A DNA stretch of 64,000 nt from Janthinobacterium lividum (GTDB lineage Bacteria > Pseudomonadota > Gammaproteobacteria > Burkholderiales > Burkholderiaceae_D), in assembly GCF_023509035.1 (NCBI RefSeq), contig NZ_CP075583.1:3472001-3536000 (forward strand). The letters run 5' to 3'. Below are positions 51,553-61,278 of this stretch, one piece after another. The notes under the pieces were generated by a model. It did not search any database and was not told the DNA's origin. It worked only from the letters and a program-made list of their open reading frames with translations. The translations under genes were made by a program, and so were the position numbers. Within the stretch, counting starts at the first letter, position 1; the number at the start of each line of letters is the position of its first letter.

Positions 51553-53043
51553 CTATCCCCCGCCATTTCCCGTGAACCGCCGTACCGCGACCTCCCACTG
51601 CTGCATCCGGCCAGCCGCCTCGTCGCGTCCGATGCTGGGCAAAAACGTCCTGTCGGCGCGCCAGTGCGACGCCAGTTCCTCCACGCCACGGTACTGGCCG
51701 ATGGCCAGGCCCGCCAGGTAGGCTGCGCCCAGGGCTGTCGTTTCGATCACTTGCGGGCGCACCACGGAGATGCCCAGCAAGTCGGCCTGGAACTGCAGCA
51801 GCAGGTTGTTGGCGCAGGCACCGCCGTCGACGCGCAATTCCGTGATGGGCGCTTGTGCGTCGCGCGTCATGGCGCCCAGCAGGGCGGCGCTCTGGAAGGC
51901 GATCGCTTCGAGCGCCGCGCGGGCGATGTGGCCTACCGTGCTGCCGCGGCTCAGACCCAGGATGGCACCCTTGGCGGACGGCACCCAGTACGGTGCGCCA
52001 AGACCCGTAAACGAGGGCACGAAGACCACGCCGCCCGAGTCGGGCACGGAGGCGGCCAGGCCTTCCGCTTCTCCCGCGTGGCCGATGGCGCCCAGGCCGT
52101 CGCGCAGCCATTGCACTACGGCGCCGCCGATGAAGACGCTGCCTTCGAGCGCATACGCGGGCTGCGTGTCCACCTGACAGGCGGCCGTGCTGATCAGTCC
52201 ATGCTGCGATTGCGCGCACTGTTCGCCCGTATTCAGCAGCAAGAAGCAGCCCGTGCCGTAGGTATTCTTGGCCATGCCCGGTGTAAAACAGGTCTGGCCG
52301 AACAGCGCCGCCTGCTGGTCGCCGGCGATGCCGCCGATGATGACGGGGCTGCCCAGTACTTCCGCATCCGTTTCGCCATACACGTGGCTCGAGGGATGGA
52401 CGGACGGCAGCAGGCTGGCGGGAATGCCCAGCCAGTCCAGCAGCTGGGCATCCCAGCAGCCTTCATGCAGGTTCCACAGCATGGTGCGCGAAGCGTTGGT
52501 GACGTCGCTCACGTGCAGGCGGCCGCCCGTCATCTTCCAGGTCAGCCACGTATCGATGGTGCCGAAGGCCAGTTCGCCGCGCATGGCCCGCGCGCGCACG
52601 CCGGGCACGGCGTCGAGTATCCAGCGCAGCTTGGTGCCGGAAAAATACGGGTCGAGCACCAGGCCCGTCTTCGCGTGGATGGCGCCGGCCAGGCCGCGCA
52701 CGCGCAAGTCCTCGCACAGCGCTTCCGTGCGGCGGTCTTGCCAGACGATGGCGTTGTACACGGGTTCGCCCGTGGCGCGGTCCCATACCACGGTCGTTTC
52801 GCGCTGGTTGGTGATGCCCAGTGCACCGAGGGCATCGGCCTGCAAGCCCGCCTTGGCCAGCACTTCGCGGCAGGTATCGATCTGGCTACGCCAGATCTCC
52901 ATGGGATCGTGCTCGATCCAGCCCGGCTGCGGGAAGAGTTGGCGAAACTCGCGTTGCGCCACGGCAACGATGGCGCCTGATTCATCGAAGACCATGCTGC
53001 GCGAACTGGACGTGCCCTGGTCGAGGGCCAGCAAATACGTCAT
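51553..53043 (-). CDS. glpK: Glycerol kinase
   Basis: A 496-aa FGGY-family kinase making glycerol 3-phosphate. The N-terminus has [20 protein letters not shown] (DxGT phosphate-binding motif); glycerol contacts lie in [20 protein letters not shown] and [14 protein letters not shown]; the ATP part has [13 protein letters not shown] and [20 protein letters not shown]. It is the usual length for GlpK and lacks nothing visible. ATG 53,043 overlaps the glpD stop (ATGA), so glpD-glpK form one operon, glpD first. Confidence 0.94.
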   Translation of the reverse strand: MTYLLALDQGTSSSRSMVFDESGAIVAVAQREFRQLFPQPGWIEHDPMEIWRSQIDTCREVLAKAGLQADALGALGITNQRETTVVWDRATGEPVYNAIVWQDRRTEALCEDLRVRGLAGAIHAKTGLVLDPYFSGTKLRWILDAVPGVRARAMRGELAFGTIDTWLTWKMTGGRLHVSDVTNASRTMLWNLHEGCWDAQLLDWLGIPASLLPSVHPSSHVYGETDAEVLGSPVIIGGIAGDQQAALFGQTCFTPGMAKNTYGTGCFLLLNTGEQCAQSQHGLISTAACQVDTQPAYALEGSVFIGGAVVQWLRDGLGAIGHAGEAEGLAASVPDSGGVVFVPSFTGLGAPYWVPSAKGAILGLSRGSTVGHIARAALEAIAFQSAALLGAMTRDAQAPITELRVDGGACANNLLLQFQADLLGISVVRPQVIETTALGAAYLAGLAIGQYRGVEELASHWRADRTFLPSIGRDEAAGRMQQWEVAVRRFTGNGGG

Positions 53044-54598
53044 GCCGCCACCTCTTGCACCAAATGGGTAGCCAGCCATTGCTGCAGGCGCGCCTCGTCA
53101 GCGGGCGCGCAGCGCAGGCCCAGCTTGCTGCGCCGCCACAGAATGTCGTCGCTGCTCCTGGCCCATTCCACCTCGGTCAGATAGCACGCTTCGGCTTCGT
53201 ACAGGCCGGGCGCCAGCTGCGCGCCCAGGTCGGCCATCGAGGTAGCGCCCGTCAGCAGGCGCGCGGCGCGGCTGCCATAGGCGCGCGCATAGCGGCGCGC
53301 CAGCGCTGGCGGCAGCCAGGCGTGGTCGCGCTGGAAGCGCGCGAGGAAGCCGTCGAAATCATGCCTGTCCACGAGTTGATTCGCCTGTTGCAAGTCGCCG
53401 CCAGGCAGCGGCGCGTGGGCCGTCCAGGCCGGGGCGCCATTCTCCAGCAGGGGCGCCAGCAGGCCCAGTGCTTCCTCGGCCAGCTTGCGGTAGGTGGTGA
53501 TCTTGCCGCCCCAGATATTGAGCAGCGGCGCGCCCGTCGCCGCGTCGCCGCGCGCCACTTCCAGCAGGTAGTCGCGCGTGACGGCCGACGCGTTCTGCGC
53601 GCTGTCGTCAAGCAGGGGGCGCACGCCGGAATATGTCCACACGACGTCGGCGGGGCCGATCTCGCGCTTGAAATAGCGGTTCGCCGCCTGGCACAGGTAA
53701 TCGATCTCCGCCTGGCTGATTTTGACCTTGCTCACTTCGCCCTTGTATTCCTCGTCGGTGGTGCCGATCAGGGTAAAGTCATTCTGGTAGGGGATGGCGA
53801 AGATGATGCGCTGGTCCGGGTTCTGGAAGATGTAGGCGTGCGGATGGTCGAACAGGCGCGGCACGATGATGTGACTGCCCTTGATCAGGCGCAGTCCTTG
53901 TGTCTTGCCGCCGCCGGCCGCGCCGGCAAACTGCGCCGTCCAGGGGCCCGCCGCATTGACGATGGCGCGCGCGCGCAAGGTCTTGCGCTGGCCATCCTCG
54001 GCTTGCAGGGTGGCGTGCCAGGCGTCGCCATCGCGGCGCGCATCGACGCAGGCCGTGCGCGTGAGGATGTGCGCGCCATGTTCCTGCGCATCGAGCGCGT
54101 TGAGCACCACCAGGCGCGCATCGTCGACCCAGCCGTCGGAGTACACGAAGCCCTTGCGGTAGCCGGCCTTCAGCGGCTCGCCTGCCGCATGGCGGTCCAG
54201 CGCGATGCCTTGCGAGGCGGGCAGGAAGGCCCGCTTGGCCAGGTGGTCGTACAGGAACAGGCCCGCGCGTATCATCCACGCGGGGCGCTGGGCGGCGTCG
54301 TGCGGCATGACGAAGCGCATCGGCCACATGATGTGGGGCGCGGCGCGCAGCAGCACTTCGCGTTCCTGCAGCGCCTTGCGCACCAGCTTGAATTCATAGT
54401 ATTCGAGGTAGCGCAGGCCGCCGTGTATCAGCTTGGTGGATGCGGACGAGGTGTGCTGCGCCAGGTCGTGCTGTTCGCACAGCACCACGCGCAGGCCGCG
54501 GCCGGCCGCGTCGCGCGCGATACCGGCGCCATTGATGCCGCCGCCGACGACCAGCAGGTCGCAGTCGGGGGCAGGGAGGAAAAGCGGAAAGCGGACAT
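53040..54598 (-). pseudogene. glpD: Glycerol-3-phosphate dehydrogenase, frameshift near the 5' end
   Basis: A 519-aa FAD enzyme of the inner membrane that oxidises glycerol 3-phosphate for the respiratory chain. The main frame is intact from VVLCEQHDLAQHTSSASTKL through AIVNAAGPWTAQFAGAAGGG to the end. Its N-terminal FAD loop lies in another frame. Reading MSAFRFSSLPP from ATG 54,598 and adding one base to the G5 run at 54,567-54,571 gives DCDLLVVGGGINGAGIARDA, the expected GxGxxG dinucleotide-binding motif. Without repair the enzyme would lack FAD binding. Together with GlpK it makes the glycerol-to-DHAP route. Confidence 0.9.
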
Positions 54599-54647
54599 GG
54601 AGGGTTCGTCTTGTAGTAGAAGGTAAAAAAGCTAAAAAAGCGCCGCG

Positions 54648-55409
54648 TCAGGCAGCCAGGGCCAGCACGGGCGGCAGCACCAGGGCCAGGCCGGCGATCA
54701 GCAGCAGGACGAAGACGGCGCGGCGCACCTGTTCGATGGGCAGGCGCGAAGGGTGGCGGCGCGCCAGCCACGTCAAGCCCATCACCAGGGGCAAGGCTTC
54801 CAGGGTCAGCCACAGGGCAGTCATGCTGAACTGGCCGTGGGCCAGCACGAGGGCCAGGCGCAGTACGGCATTCGCGGCGAACAGCACGATCAGCGAGTGG
54901 CGGATCATGTCGGCCGGCCATGGCTGGCGGTACAGCTGATACACCATGGGCGGGCCGGCGCTGGCGAACAGGCCGCCCATCACGCCGGACACGCCGCTGA
55001 AGAACAGGAACGAGGGCAGGCCGGATTGCTGCGCACGCGCGCTGGCGCGCAGCACCAGCATGAACGCGCAAATGACAATGGCGCAGCCGAGCAGGAAGCG
55101 CAGCAGTGTCACTTGCTGCGTGCTGAACCAGCCCAGCAACGCCACACCCACGCCCACACCCAACTGGCTGACGGCCAGTGCAGGGCCGAACACGGGCCAG
55201 GCCAGCTGCGGACGCGTGCGGCCAAACGTGATGGCTGCATTGACCAGCACCAGCACGCTGACCACGTTGGCCACGTCGCCCAGGCTGGCCAGGTGCAGCA
55301 CGGCCGTCAGGCCCAGCAGAATCAGGCCGAAGGCAAAGCCCGTCAAGTTCTGCGCGTAACTGGCCAGTGCCACGCAGGCCAGGAACAGCAGATGCGACAC
55401 CACGCTCAT
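54648..55409 (-). CDS. TSUP (TauE/SafE) family exporter
   Basis: A 253-aa integral membrane protein with about eight hydrophobic segments, MSVVSHLLFLACVALASYAQ first. The family's two half repeats include NLTGFAFGLILLGLTAVLHL and SGVSGVMGGLFASAGPPMVY, the latter with the conserved G-G-x(2)G..GPP signature. TSUP proteins export sulfite, sulfonates or similar anions. ATG 55,409 lies 8 nt before the stop of the upstream gene's end (gap 7 nt) in the same operon as the sulfoquinovosidase, so export of a sulfonate end product such as sulfolactate is the likely role. Confidence 0.82.
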   Translation of the reverse strand: MSVVSHLLFLACVALASYAQNLTGFAFGLILLGLTAVLHLASLGDVANVVSVLVLVNAAITFGRTRPQLAWPVFGPALAVSQLGVGVGVALLGWFSTQQVTLLRFLLGCAIVICAFMLVLRASARAQQSGLPSFLFFSGVSGVMGGLFASAGPPMVYQLYRQPWPADMIRHSLIVLFAANAVLRLALVLAHGQFSMTALWLTLEALPLVMGLTWLARRHPSRLPIEQVRRAVFVLLLIAGLALVLPPVLALAA

Positions 55410-55416
55410 GCCAGGC

Positions 55417-57438
55417 TCATTTCGCCAGCGACAGGAAAAAGTCCTGCTGCGCGCAGCCGCGCCGCACGAACACGGGCGGCTGGCCCAAAGGCGCATCGAC
55501 TTCCACGCGCTGGCCGCCCTCGAAGGCGGCGCCGCTCCACAGGTGGATCCAGGCGTCGCCCTGCGGCAGGTAGGCGCTCCAGCGCGCAGCGCCCGCCGCA
55601 TGCACGGGCGCCACCAGCAGGTCGGGGCCGAACAGATACTGATCCTGGATAGCGTAGGTGGCGCGGTCGTGCTCATAGTGCAGGAACAGGGGGCGCTGCA
55701 GCGGCAAGCCGCGCGCCACGGCATCCTCGGCCAGGGCGCGGATGGTGGGCGCCAGCGCCACGTGCAGTTGCGTCATGCGGGCGAAGTGGCGGAACACGTC
55801 TTCATCCTGGTAGAACTGGAAGTTTTCGTCCGGGCGGTTGCCTTCGTGCGTGCGCATCATCGACGTAAATACGGCGATCTCGGTCCAGCGCTGGAACAGC
55901 TCCGCCGTGCGCAGGTTGCCGAACAAGCTCGTGTAGCCACCGATGTCGCTGTGGTGGTAGGCGTTGCCCAGCAAGCCGGACGACAGGGCGCCGCAGATCA
56001 CCGTTTGTAAACCATCGTGGCGGCTGAAGTCGACGGACTGGTCGCCCGCCCACAGCAGCGGGCAGTGCGCCTGCACGCCCGTGTAGCCAGCGCGCATGAA
56101 GAAGGTGGCGTCGCCCGTCTTGCCGGCCCGTTCGATGGCGAGCGCATTGACTTCGGCCCACAGGGTCGGCCAGGCATTGTGCATCAGGCGCGCATCGACG
56201 CCATTGTGCAGGCGCAGGTCGATCGGCAGGTATTCGCCAAAGTCCGCCATCCAGCCGGAAAGGCCGAAGTCGAGCATTTCCTGGCGCAGTATGCGTTCCT
56301 CGAACCACAGCGCGGCGGCCGGGTTGGTGAAGTCGACGACGCCGCAATCGAATTCACCGAAGTCCACCAGGTAGGCGCCGCCATCCATGGCCGTGGCCAA
56401 AAAGCCTTGCTGCAGCGCTTCCTGGTACAGGCTGCCGTCGTTGCACAGGTAGGGATTGACGTAGCCGAGGAAGCGGATGTCCTGTTTTGCCAGGTCGGCG
56501 ATCCAGTTTTTCAGGTCAGGATAGCGCTGCGGCTGCCAGCGCCAGTCCCAGAACAAGCGCTTGCCGAACGAGGTCTGGCGCAGCCCCACCCAGTCTTCGC
56601 ACCACAGGGCGCTGACGGGCAAGCCATGTTCCTGCGCCTGCGCCAGGATGGTACGCGCGTGGTCCTCGCCCCCTTTCAGGCCCAGCATGACGCCATTTTG
56701 CAGCCAGGCGGGGAGCAGCGGCTGGCGTCCGAAGCGCTGCGACACTATGCCGACCAGGTCGACGAAGGAGTCGGCCAGCATGAATTCCAGGCGCTCGGGC
56801 ATGGCCCAGAATTGCAGTTCGTGGAAATCCGGCTGGCGGAAATCGAAGTCTGCATACGCCGTCGTTTCCGCATGCAGGCAGTAGCGCTGCGAAGAGATGA
56901 AGCTCGGTTGCGGATAATTCGTGTGATAGTAGTCGCCGCCCGACTTGGACGTCACGTCCGCCTGCCACGTCAAATGGGTCGACTTGTCGCGGCCCACGCC
57001 CGGCTCCGACGTCCACAAGGGGAAGTGGCGGCCGCGCAGGTCGAAGTACGACATTTGTTCGCCGCAGCCCCAGACATGCTCGTCTTTCTCTGCGGGCAGG
57101 CGCAGCCACAGGCGGTTCCAGCCCGGCGCCGCGTATTGCACCACCACGTGCACGCCATGCGGCGTCGCTTGTACGGACAAGACCAGTTGCGCAGCGTCAC
57201 CTGCATGGCGCGAAAAACTCAGGCTGGCGCTGTCGCCTTCCTGCGTGACGGCCAGCACGCGCAGGGCGTTGCGCTCTTCGACGTAATCCTCGATCTCGAA
57301 GTTGCCGCGGTACATTTCCATGCTTTCGCGGCCCTGGCCGACGAACACGCATGGCGCATCGGCAGCGTGGCGCAGCAGCAAGCGGCCGGCGCAGCGCAGG
57401 GCAAGGCTGTCATTTTCCTGGTGTAGTGTGTACTGCAT
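55417..57438 (-). CDS. Sulfoquinovosidase, GH31 (YihQ-like)
   Basis: A 673-aa GH31 enzyme that releases sulfoquinovose from its glycosides, such as sulfoquinovosyl glycerol. The nucleophile is D399 in SGWMADFGEYLP, and the acid/base is D466 in PLLWAGDQSVDF. The 67-residue gap equals that of D405 and D472 in E. coli YihQ. R294 and W297 in SFGKRLFWDW match the YihQ Arg-x-x-Trp pair that binds the sulfonate. The ATG at 57,438 has AGGAG 9 nt upstream. Its neighbours (exporter, porin, dehydrogenases, lactonase, epimerase, ABC transporter) agree. It could in principle be another alpha-glucosidase, but the sulfonate-binding motif is against that. Confidence 0.85.
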   Translation of the reverse strand: MQYTLHQENDSLALRCAGRLLLRHAADAPCVFVGQGRESMEMYRGNFEIEDYVEERNALRVLAVTQEGDSASLSFSRHAGDAAQLVLSVQATPHGVHVVVQYAAPGWNRLWLRLPAEKDEHVWGCGEQMSYFDLRGRHFPLWTSEPGVGRDKSTHLTWQADVTSKSGGDYYHTNYPQPSFISSQRYCLHAETTAYADFDFRQPDFHELQFWAMPERLEFMLADSFVDLVGIVSQRFGRQPLLPAWLQNGVMLGLKGGEDHARTILAQAQEHGLPVSALWCEDWVGLRQTSFGKRLFWDWRWQPQRYPDLKNWIADLAKQDIRFLGYVNPYLCNDGSLYQEALQQGFLATAMDGGAYLVDFGEFDCGVVDFTNPAAALWFEERILRQEMLDFGLSGWMADFGEYLPIDLRLHNGVDARLMHNAWPTLWAEVNALAIERAGKTGDATFFMRAGYTGVQAHCPLLWAGDQSVDFSRHDGLQTVICGALSSGLLGNAYHHSDIGGYTSLFGNLRTAELFQRWTEIAVFTSMMRTHEGNRPDENFQFYQDEDVFRHFARMTQLHVALAPTIRALAEDAVARGLPLQRPLFLHYEHDRATYAIQDQYLFGPDLLVAPVHAAGAARWSAYLPQGDAWIHLWSGAAFEGGQRVEVDAPLGQPPVFVRRGCAQQDFFLSLAK

Positions 57439-57520
57439 GACGATCAACTCCTGTGAAAACCGGCCGCCCGCATGGTGGTGCGTGGGGCGGACCGGCGGTG
57501 CATCAACAAATAAGCACTAA

Positions 57521-58912
57521 TTAAAAGACGAGGAACATGCCGGCGGTCAGCTCGACGGGGCTGTAGCCGAAGTAGTTATTGTCCCCCCGGAACTGCAATA
57601 CGCCCAGCTTGGCATGGCTGTTGTTGGCGATGCGCGTGGCGTAGGCGTAGAACGACAGGGTAGGCTGGAAGTTGTACAGGTAGCCCAGCGAGTAGGCCGT
57701 CGATATCGGCTTGCCCACGCCGTCGCCCGTGTTCGCGCCGAAAGCACCCCTGGCGTTGGCGCCGTCATAGCTGATGTGCGCCAGGCTGCCCTCGATGCGG
57801 TGCTTGCCGAGGTCGTAGGCGCCCGACACGCCAAAGGCGTCGGCCGCATAGCCGCCCGCATTCGACACGCGGTAGGAGGTATAGGAGCCGCCCAGGGTGA
57901 AGTCGTTCCACTTGTAGCGCGCGCCGACAATGTCCGTGACCTGGTTGCGCTTGATGAAATTGGGCGTGCCGGCCGTGCTGATGTCGTTGCTCTGCTGGTA
58001 ATCCATGTGCGCATAGCCGAGGAACAGATCGCCTTTCTTGTACAGCACGTTGGCGGCCCAGCTGCGGCCATCGTTTTCCAGGTCGGTGGCGGAAGACGCC
58101 TGCTGGCCGGCCGAATACGACACTTCCGCCGAGACGTTGTTCCAGGTGGGGCTGCGGTAGCGCAGGGCATTGCCGTAGAACAGGGCCGTGCCCGAGTTGT
58201 TGCCCGCCAAACTAGTCGTCTTGCTGGCGTTGCCCGTCACGGGATCCTTCAGGTAGCGGCCCAGGGATTCAGGGCGCGTGAGCGAGAAAAGGGCGCTGAA
58301 GTCGTTGGCGCCATAGTTGTGCGCCGAGGCAAGGTCGGCCCCCAGCGAGACCCAGAACGGCGCCATGTACATGGTGCCGCCTTCGATCGAACCCCAGGTG
58401 GTCGAGGCAAAACCGACGGTGGAACCGCGGTTGAACAGCACGGACGAGGTGGTGTTGTTTTGCGTGCCGCCGCCCGCATTGCCGTTGAACAGGTTCAAGC
58501 CAGTCTCGACGCCGAAGATAGCCTTGTATTCATCGCTGAAGACCCAGGCGCCCGTGAGGCCCAGGCGGCTGGCCATCTCGCCCTGGTTCAGGCGGTGGTT
58601 GCTCAGCTGGCGCCCGCTGGCATCCTTGCCGCGCGAGATCGTATAGCCGATGTCGCCACGGCCGTAAAGTTTCCAGTTGAAGCCGGTGACGGGTTTCACG
58701 GCCGCCGCCGCCGGTGCGGCAGCCATCGCTGCTGCTGGCGCTGGCTGGGCCGCTTTCGCTTCCATCTGCGCTACCCGGTCCTGCAGCTGGGCCAGCATGG
58801 CTTTCATATCGCTCAGTTCGTCGGCCTGCACGTTAGCGCTAACAAATGGCGCCGCGAGAAGCACGCCGGTGATGGCCGCGGCCAATGTGGTTTTGCGTAA
58901 AGTCGTTTGCAT
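57521..58912 (-). CDS. Outer-membrane porin of the sulfoquinovose cluster
   Basis: A 463-aa porin. The signal peptide is about 1-30 (VLLAAPFVSANVQA|DEL), followed by a short coiled-coil segment (LSDMKAMLAQLQDRVAQMEA) and an Ala/Pro linker, then a barrel starting FNWKLYGRGDIGYTISRGKD and ending with the terminal Phe of outer-membrane proteins (AGMFLVF). The N-terminal coiled coil links it to the periplasmic peptidoglycan layer. Located between the sulfoquinovosidase and the dehydrogenase, it likely admits sulfoquinovose or its glycoside; P. putida SQ1-type clusters also carry a porin. A general porin role cannot be excluded. Confidence 0.85.
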   Translation of the reverse strand: MQTTLRKTTLAAAITGVLLAAPFVSANVQADELSDMKAMLAQLQDRVAQMEAKAAQPAPAAAMAAAPAAAAVKPVTGFNWKLYGRGDIGYTISRGKDASGRQLSNHRLNQGEMASRLGLTGAWVFSDEYKAIFGVETGLNLFNGNAGGGTQNNTTSSVLFNRGSTVGFASTTWGSIEGGTMYMAPFWVSLGADLASAHNYGANDFSALFSLTRPESLGRYLKDPVTGNASKTTSLAGNNSGTALFYGNALRYRSPTWNNVSAEVSYSAGQQASSATDLENDGRSWAANVLYKKGDLFLGYAHMDYQQSNDISTAGTPNFIKRNQVTDIVGARYKWNDFTLGGSYTSYRVSNAGGYAADAFGVSGAYDLGKHRIEGSLAHISYDGANARGAFGANTGDGVGKPISTAYSLGYLYNFQPTLSFYAYATRIANNSHAKLGVLQFRGDNNYFGYSPVELTAGMFLVF

Positions 58913-58977
58913 GATCCTGTCTCCTGTGTTTTTTATGAGTATGGTTGCTGATCCCTGCCTTGCCTACCTTGAAATAA

Positions 58978-60432
58978 TCAAATTCCTCCCATGCACAAAT
59001 ATTTGATATCGAGGAAGTCGTCCATGCCGTAATGCGAGCCTTCGCGGCCCATGCCTGAATGCTTGACGCCGCCAAATGGCGCCATTTCATTGGCGATCAT
59101 GCCCGTATTGATGCCGACCATGCCCACTTCCAGTTCTTCCGCCACGCGCCAGACTCTGCCCAGGTCGCGGCTGTAGAAATAGCCGGCCAAGCCGAATTGC
59201 GTGGCGTTGGCCATGGCGACGACTTCCGCTTCCGTGCCGAAGCGGAACAAGGGCGCCAGCGGGGCGAAGGTTTCCTCGGTGGCCACCAGCATGTCGCTGT
59301 TCGCTTCCAGCACCACGCTGGGCTCGAAGAAGCTGCCGCCCAGCGCATGGCGCTTGCCGCCGATGGCCAGCTTGCCGCCCTTGGCCAGCGCGTCGGCGAT
59401 ATGCTGCTCGATCTTGCGCACGGCGTTTTCATCGATCAGCGGGCCTTGCGTGACGCCTGCTTCCGTACCGGCGCCCAGTTTCAGTTCGGCCACCTTGGCC
59501 ACCAGGCGGGTGGCAAAGTCGTCGTAGATGCTGTCCTGCACATAGATGCGGTTGGCGCAGACGCAGGTCTGGCCGCTGTTGCGGTATTTCGACACCAGCA
59601 CGCCTTCAACGGCCGCGTCGATGTCGGCATCCTCGAAGACGATGAAGGGCGCGTTGCCACCCAGTTCCAGCGACAGCTTCTTGATGGTGCCGGCCGCTTC
59701 GCGCGACAGCCAGGCACCCACTTCCGTCGAACCCGTAAACGTGATCTTGCGCACCAGGTCGTTGTGACACAGTTCCGTGCCGATCGCCTGCGCCGCGCCC
59801 GTCACCACATTGAACACGCCGGGCGGCACACCGGCGCGCAGCGCCAGTTCGGCCAGCGCCAGGGCCGACAGCGGCGTTTGTGACGCCGGTTTCAATACCA
59901 TGGCGCAGCCGGCCGCCAGGGCAGGGCCGGCCTTGCGCGTGATCATGCCGTTCGGGAAATTCCATGGCGTGATGGCCGCGCACACGCCGATAGGCTGCTT
60001 GATGACGACGATGCGCTTGTCGTTCGACGGCGGCGCGATGACGTCGCCATACGCGCGCTTGCCTTCTTCGGCAAACCATTCCAGGTAGGCCGCGTTCGAG
60101 ACGATCTCGCCCTTCGCTTCGGCCAGCGACTTGCCCTGCTCGGTGGTGAGTATCAGCGCCAGGTCGTCGGCGTGCTGCAGGATCAGCGCATGCCAGGCGC
60201 GCAGCACCGTGGCGCGCGCCTTGACGGTCTGCTTGCGCCACAGCCGGAAGGCCACATGCGAGGCGGCGATGGCGCGCCGCGTCTCGGCCGCCCCCATGCG
60301 CGGCACCGTGGCGATCACTTCGCCCGTGGCGGGATTGGTGACGGCGATGGTGGCGCCGTCATCGGCGTCGCACCAGGCGCCGTCGATCAGGCATTGCTGT
60401 TTCAACAGGCTTGCGTCTTGCAGGTTCAACAT
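58978..60432 (-). CDS. Aldehyde dehydrogenase, probable sulfolactaldehyde dehydrogenase
   Basis: A 484-aa NAD(P)-dependent aldehyde dehydrogenase of the GabD (succinate-semialdehyde) type. The catalytic Cys is in NSGQTCVCANRIYVQD (about 290) and the general-base Glu is in LELGGNAPFIVFED (about 256); the glycine loop is FTGSTEVGAW. In sulfo-ED clusters a GabD-like enzyme oxidises 3-sulfolactaldehyde to sulfolactate. AAGGAG lies 9 nt upstream of the ATG. Without the cluster one would simply call this succinate-semialdehyde dehydrogenase, so the substrate is an inference from context. Confidence 0.85.
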   Translation of the reverse strand: MLNLQDASLLKQQCLIDGAWCDADDGATIAVTNPATGEVIATVPRMGAAETRRAIAASHVAFRLWRKQTVKARATVLRAWHALILQHADDLALILTTEQGKSLAEAKGEIVSNAAYLEWFAEEGKRAYGDVIAPPSNDKRIVVIKQPIGVCAAITPWNFPNGMITRKAGPALAAGCAMVLKPASQTPLSALALAELALRAGVPPGVFNVVTGAAQAIGTELCHNDLVRKITFTGSTEVGAWLSREAAGTIKKLSLELGGNAPFIVFEDADIDAAVEGVLVSKYRNSGQTCVCANRIYVQDSIYDDFATRLVAKVAELKLGAGTEAGVTQGPLIDENAVRKIEQHIADALAKGGKLAIGGKRHALGGSFFEPSVVLEANSDMLVATEETFAPLAPLFRFGTEAEVVAMANATQFGLAGYFYSRDLGRVWRVAEELEVGMVGINTGMIANEMAPFGGVKHSGMGREGSHYGMDDFLDIKYLCMGGI

Positions 60433-60462
60433 GAGGGTTCTCCTTGAATGGGGGGATGCGGC

Positions 60463-61251
60463 TTATCCGGCGACTGAGACCTGGGCCAGCCCCGCGTCGA
60501 CGATGATGTTCTGGCCCGTGATGCCGTCCGAATCGTCGGCCGCCAGGAACAGGGCCGTGCGCGCCACGTGGCCCGCATCGAGCCGGTATTTCAGGCATTG
60601 CAGTTCGATGAAACGCCGGTCTTCCTCCGGGTCGCGCCATAGCGCGGCCTGGCGGTCCGTGGCGATGGCGCCCGGCGCGATGGCGTTGACGCGGATATTC
60701 TGTTCGCCCAGCTCGCGCGCCAGGGTGCGCGACATGCCTGCGATGCCGGCCTTGGACGTGGTGTAGCCGACCAGGTTGGGGCGCCCGCGCATCCACGAAA
60801 TCGAGCCCAGGTTGACGATGGAACCGCCGCCGGCCGCCGCCATGCCGGGCGCCACCTGCTGGATGGCGAACACATGGTGTTTCAGGTTCAGGGCCAGGCA
60901 GTTGTCCCAGTATTCGGGCGTCAGTTCGGCCAGGCTGTGGCGGTCGTCGCGGCCCGCGTTATTGAGCAGCACGCGGATGGCGCCGAGGCGTGTTTCGACG
61001 TCGGCCAGGCTGGCCTGGTAGGCGGCGATGTCGCGGATGTCGCTGTACACAAAATAGGGCGCGTGGCGGCACAGGGGCGTCAAGCGCGCGGCCAGGGCGG
61101 CGCTGGCGTCGCGGTCGATGTCGCAAAAAGCCACTTGCGCGCCTTGCAGGGCAAAGTGTTCGACCAGCGCAGCGCCGATGCCGGAGCCGCCGCCGGACAC
61201 GAAGACCACGCGGTCCTGCAGGCTGGGGTAAAGAGTGATGTTGGCGTTCAT
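60463..61251 (-). CDS. Short-chain dehydrogenase, probable sulfoquinovose 1-dehydrogenase
   Basis: A 262-aa SDR oxidoreductase. The NAD-binding loop is VVFVSGGGSGIGAALVEHFA (GGGSGIG), NNAG follows at about 101, and the catalytic Ser, Tyr and Lys lie in IVNLGSISWMRGRPNLVGYT and the adjacent YTTSK. It lies between the lactonase and the aldehyde dehydrogenase, spaced 27 and 30 nt. In the sulfo-ED route an SDR-type enzyme oxidises sulfoquinovose to its lactone; in other sugar-acid pathways the same fold oxidises sugars such as fucose. Substrate is inferred from neighbours. Confidence 0.82.
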   Translation of the reverse strand: MNANITLYPSLQDRVVFVSGGGSGIGAALVEHFALQGAQVAFCDIDRDASAALAARLTPLCRHAPYFVYSDIRDIAAYQASLADVETRLGAIRVLLNNAGRDDRHSLAELTPEYWDNCLALNLKHHVFAIQQVAPGMAAAGGGSIVNLGSISWMRGRPNLVGYTTSKAGIAGMSRTLARELGEQNIRVNAIAPGAIATDRQAALWRDPEEDRRFIELQCLKYRLDAGHVARTALFLAADDSDGITGQNIIVDAGLAQVSVAG

Positions 61252-61278
61252 GCTGTCCTCAGGGTGTAGATCCGGGTA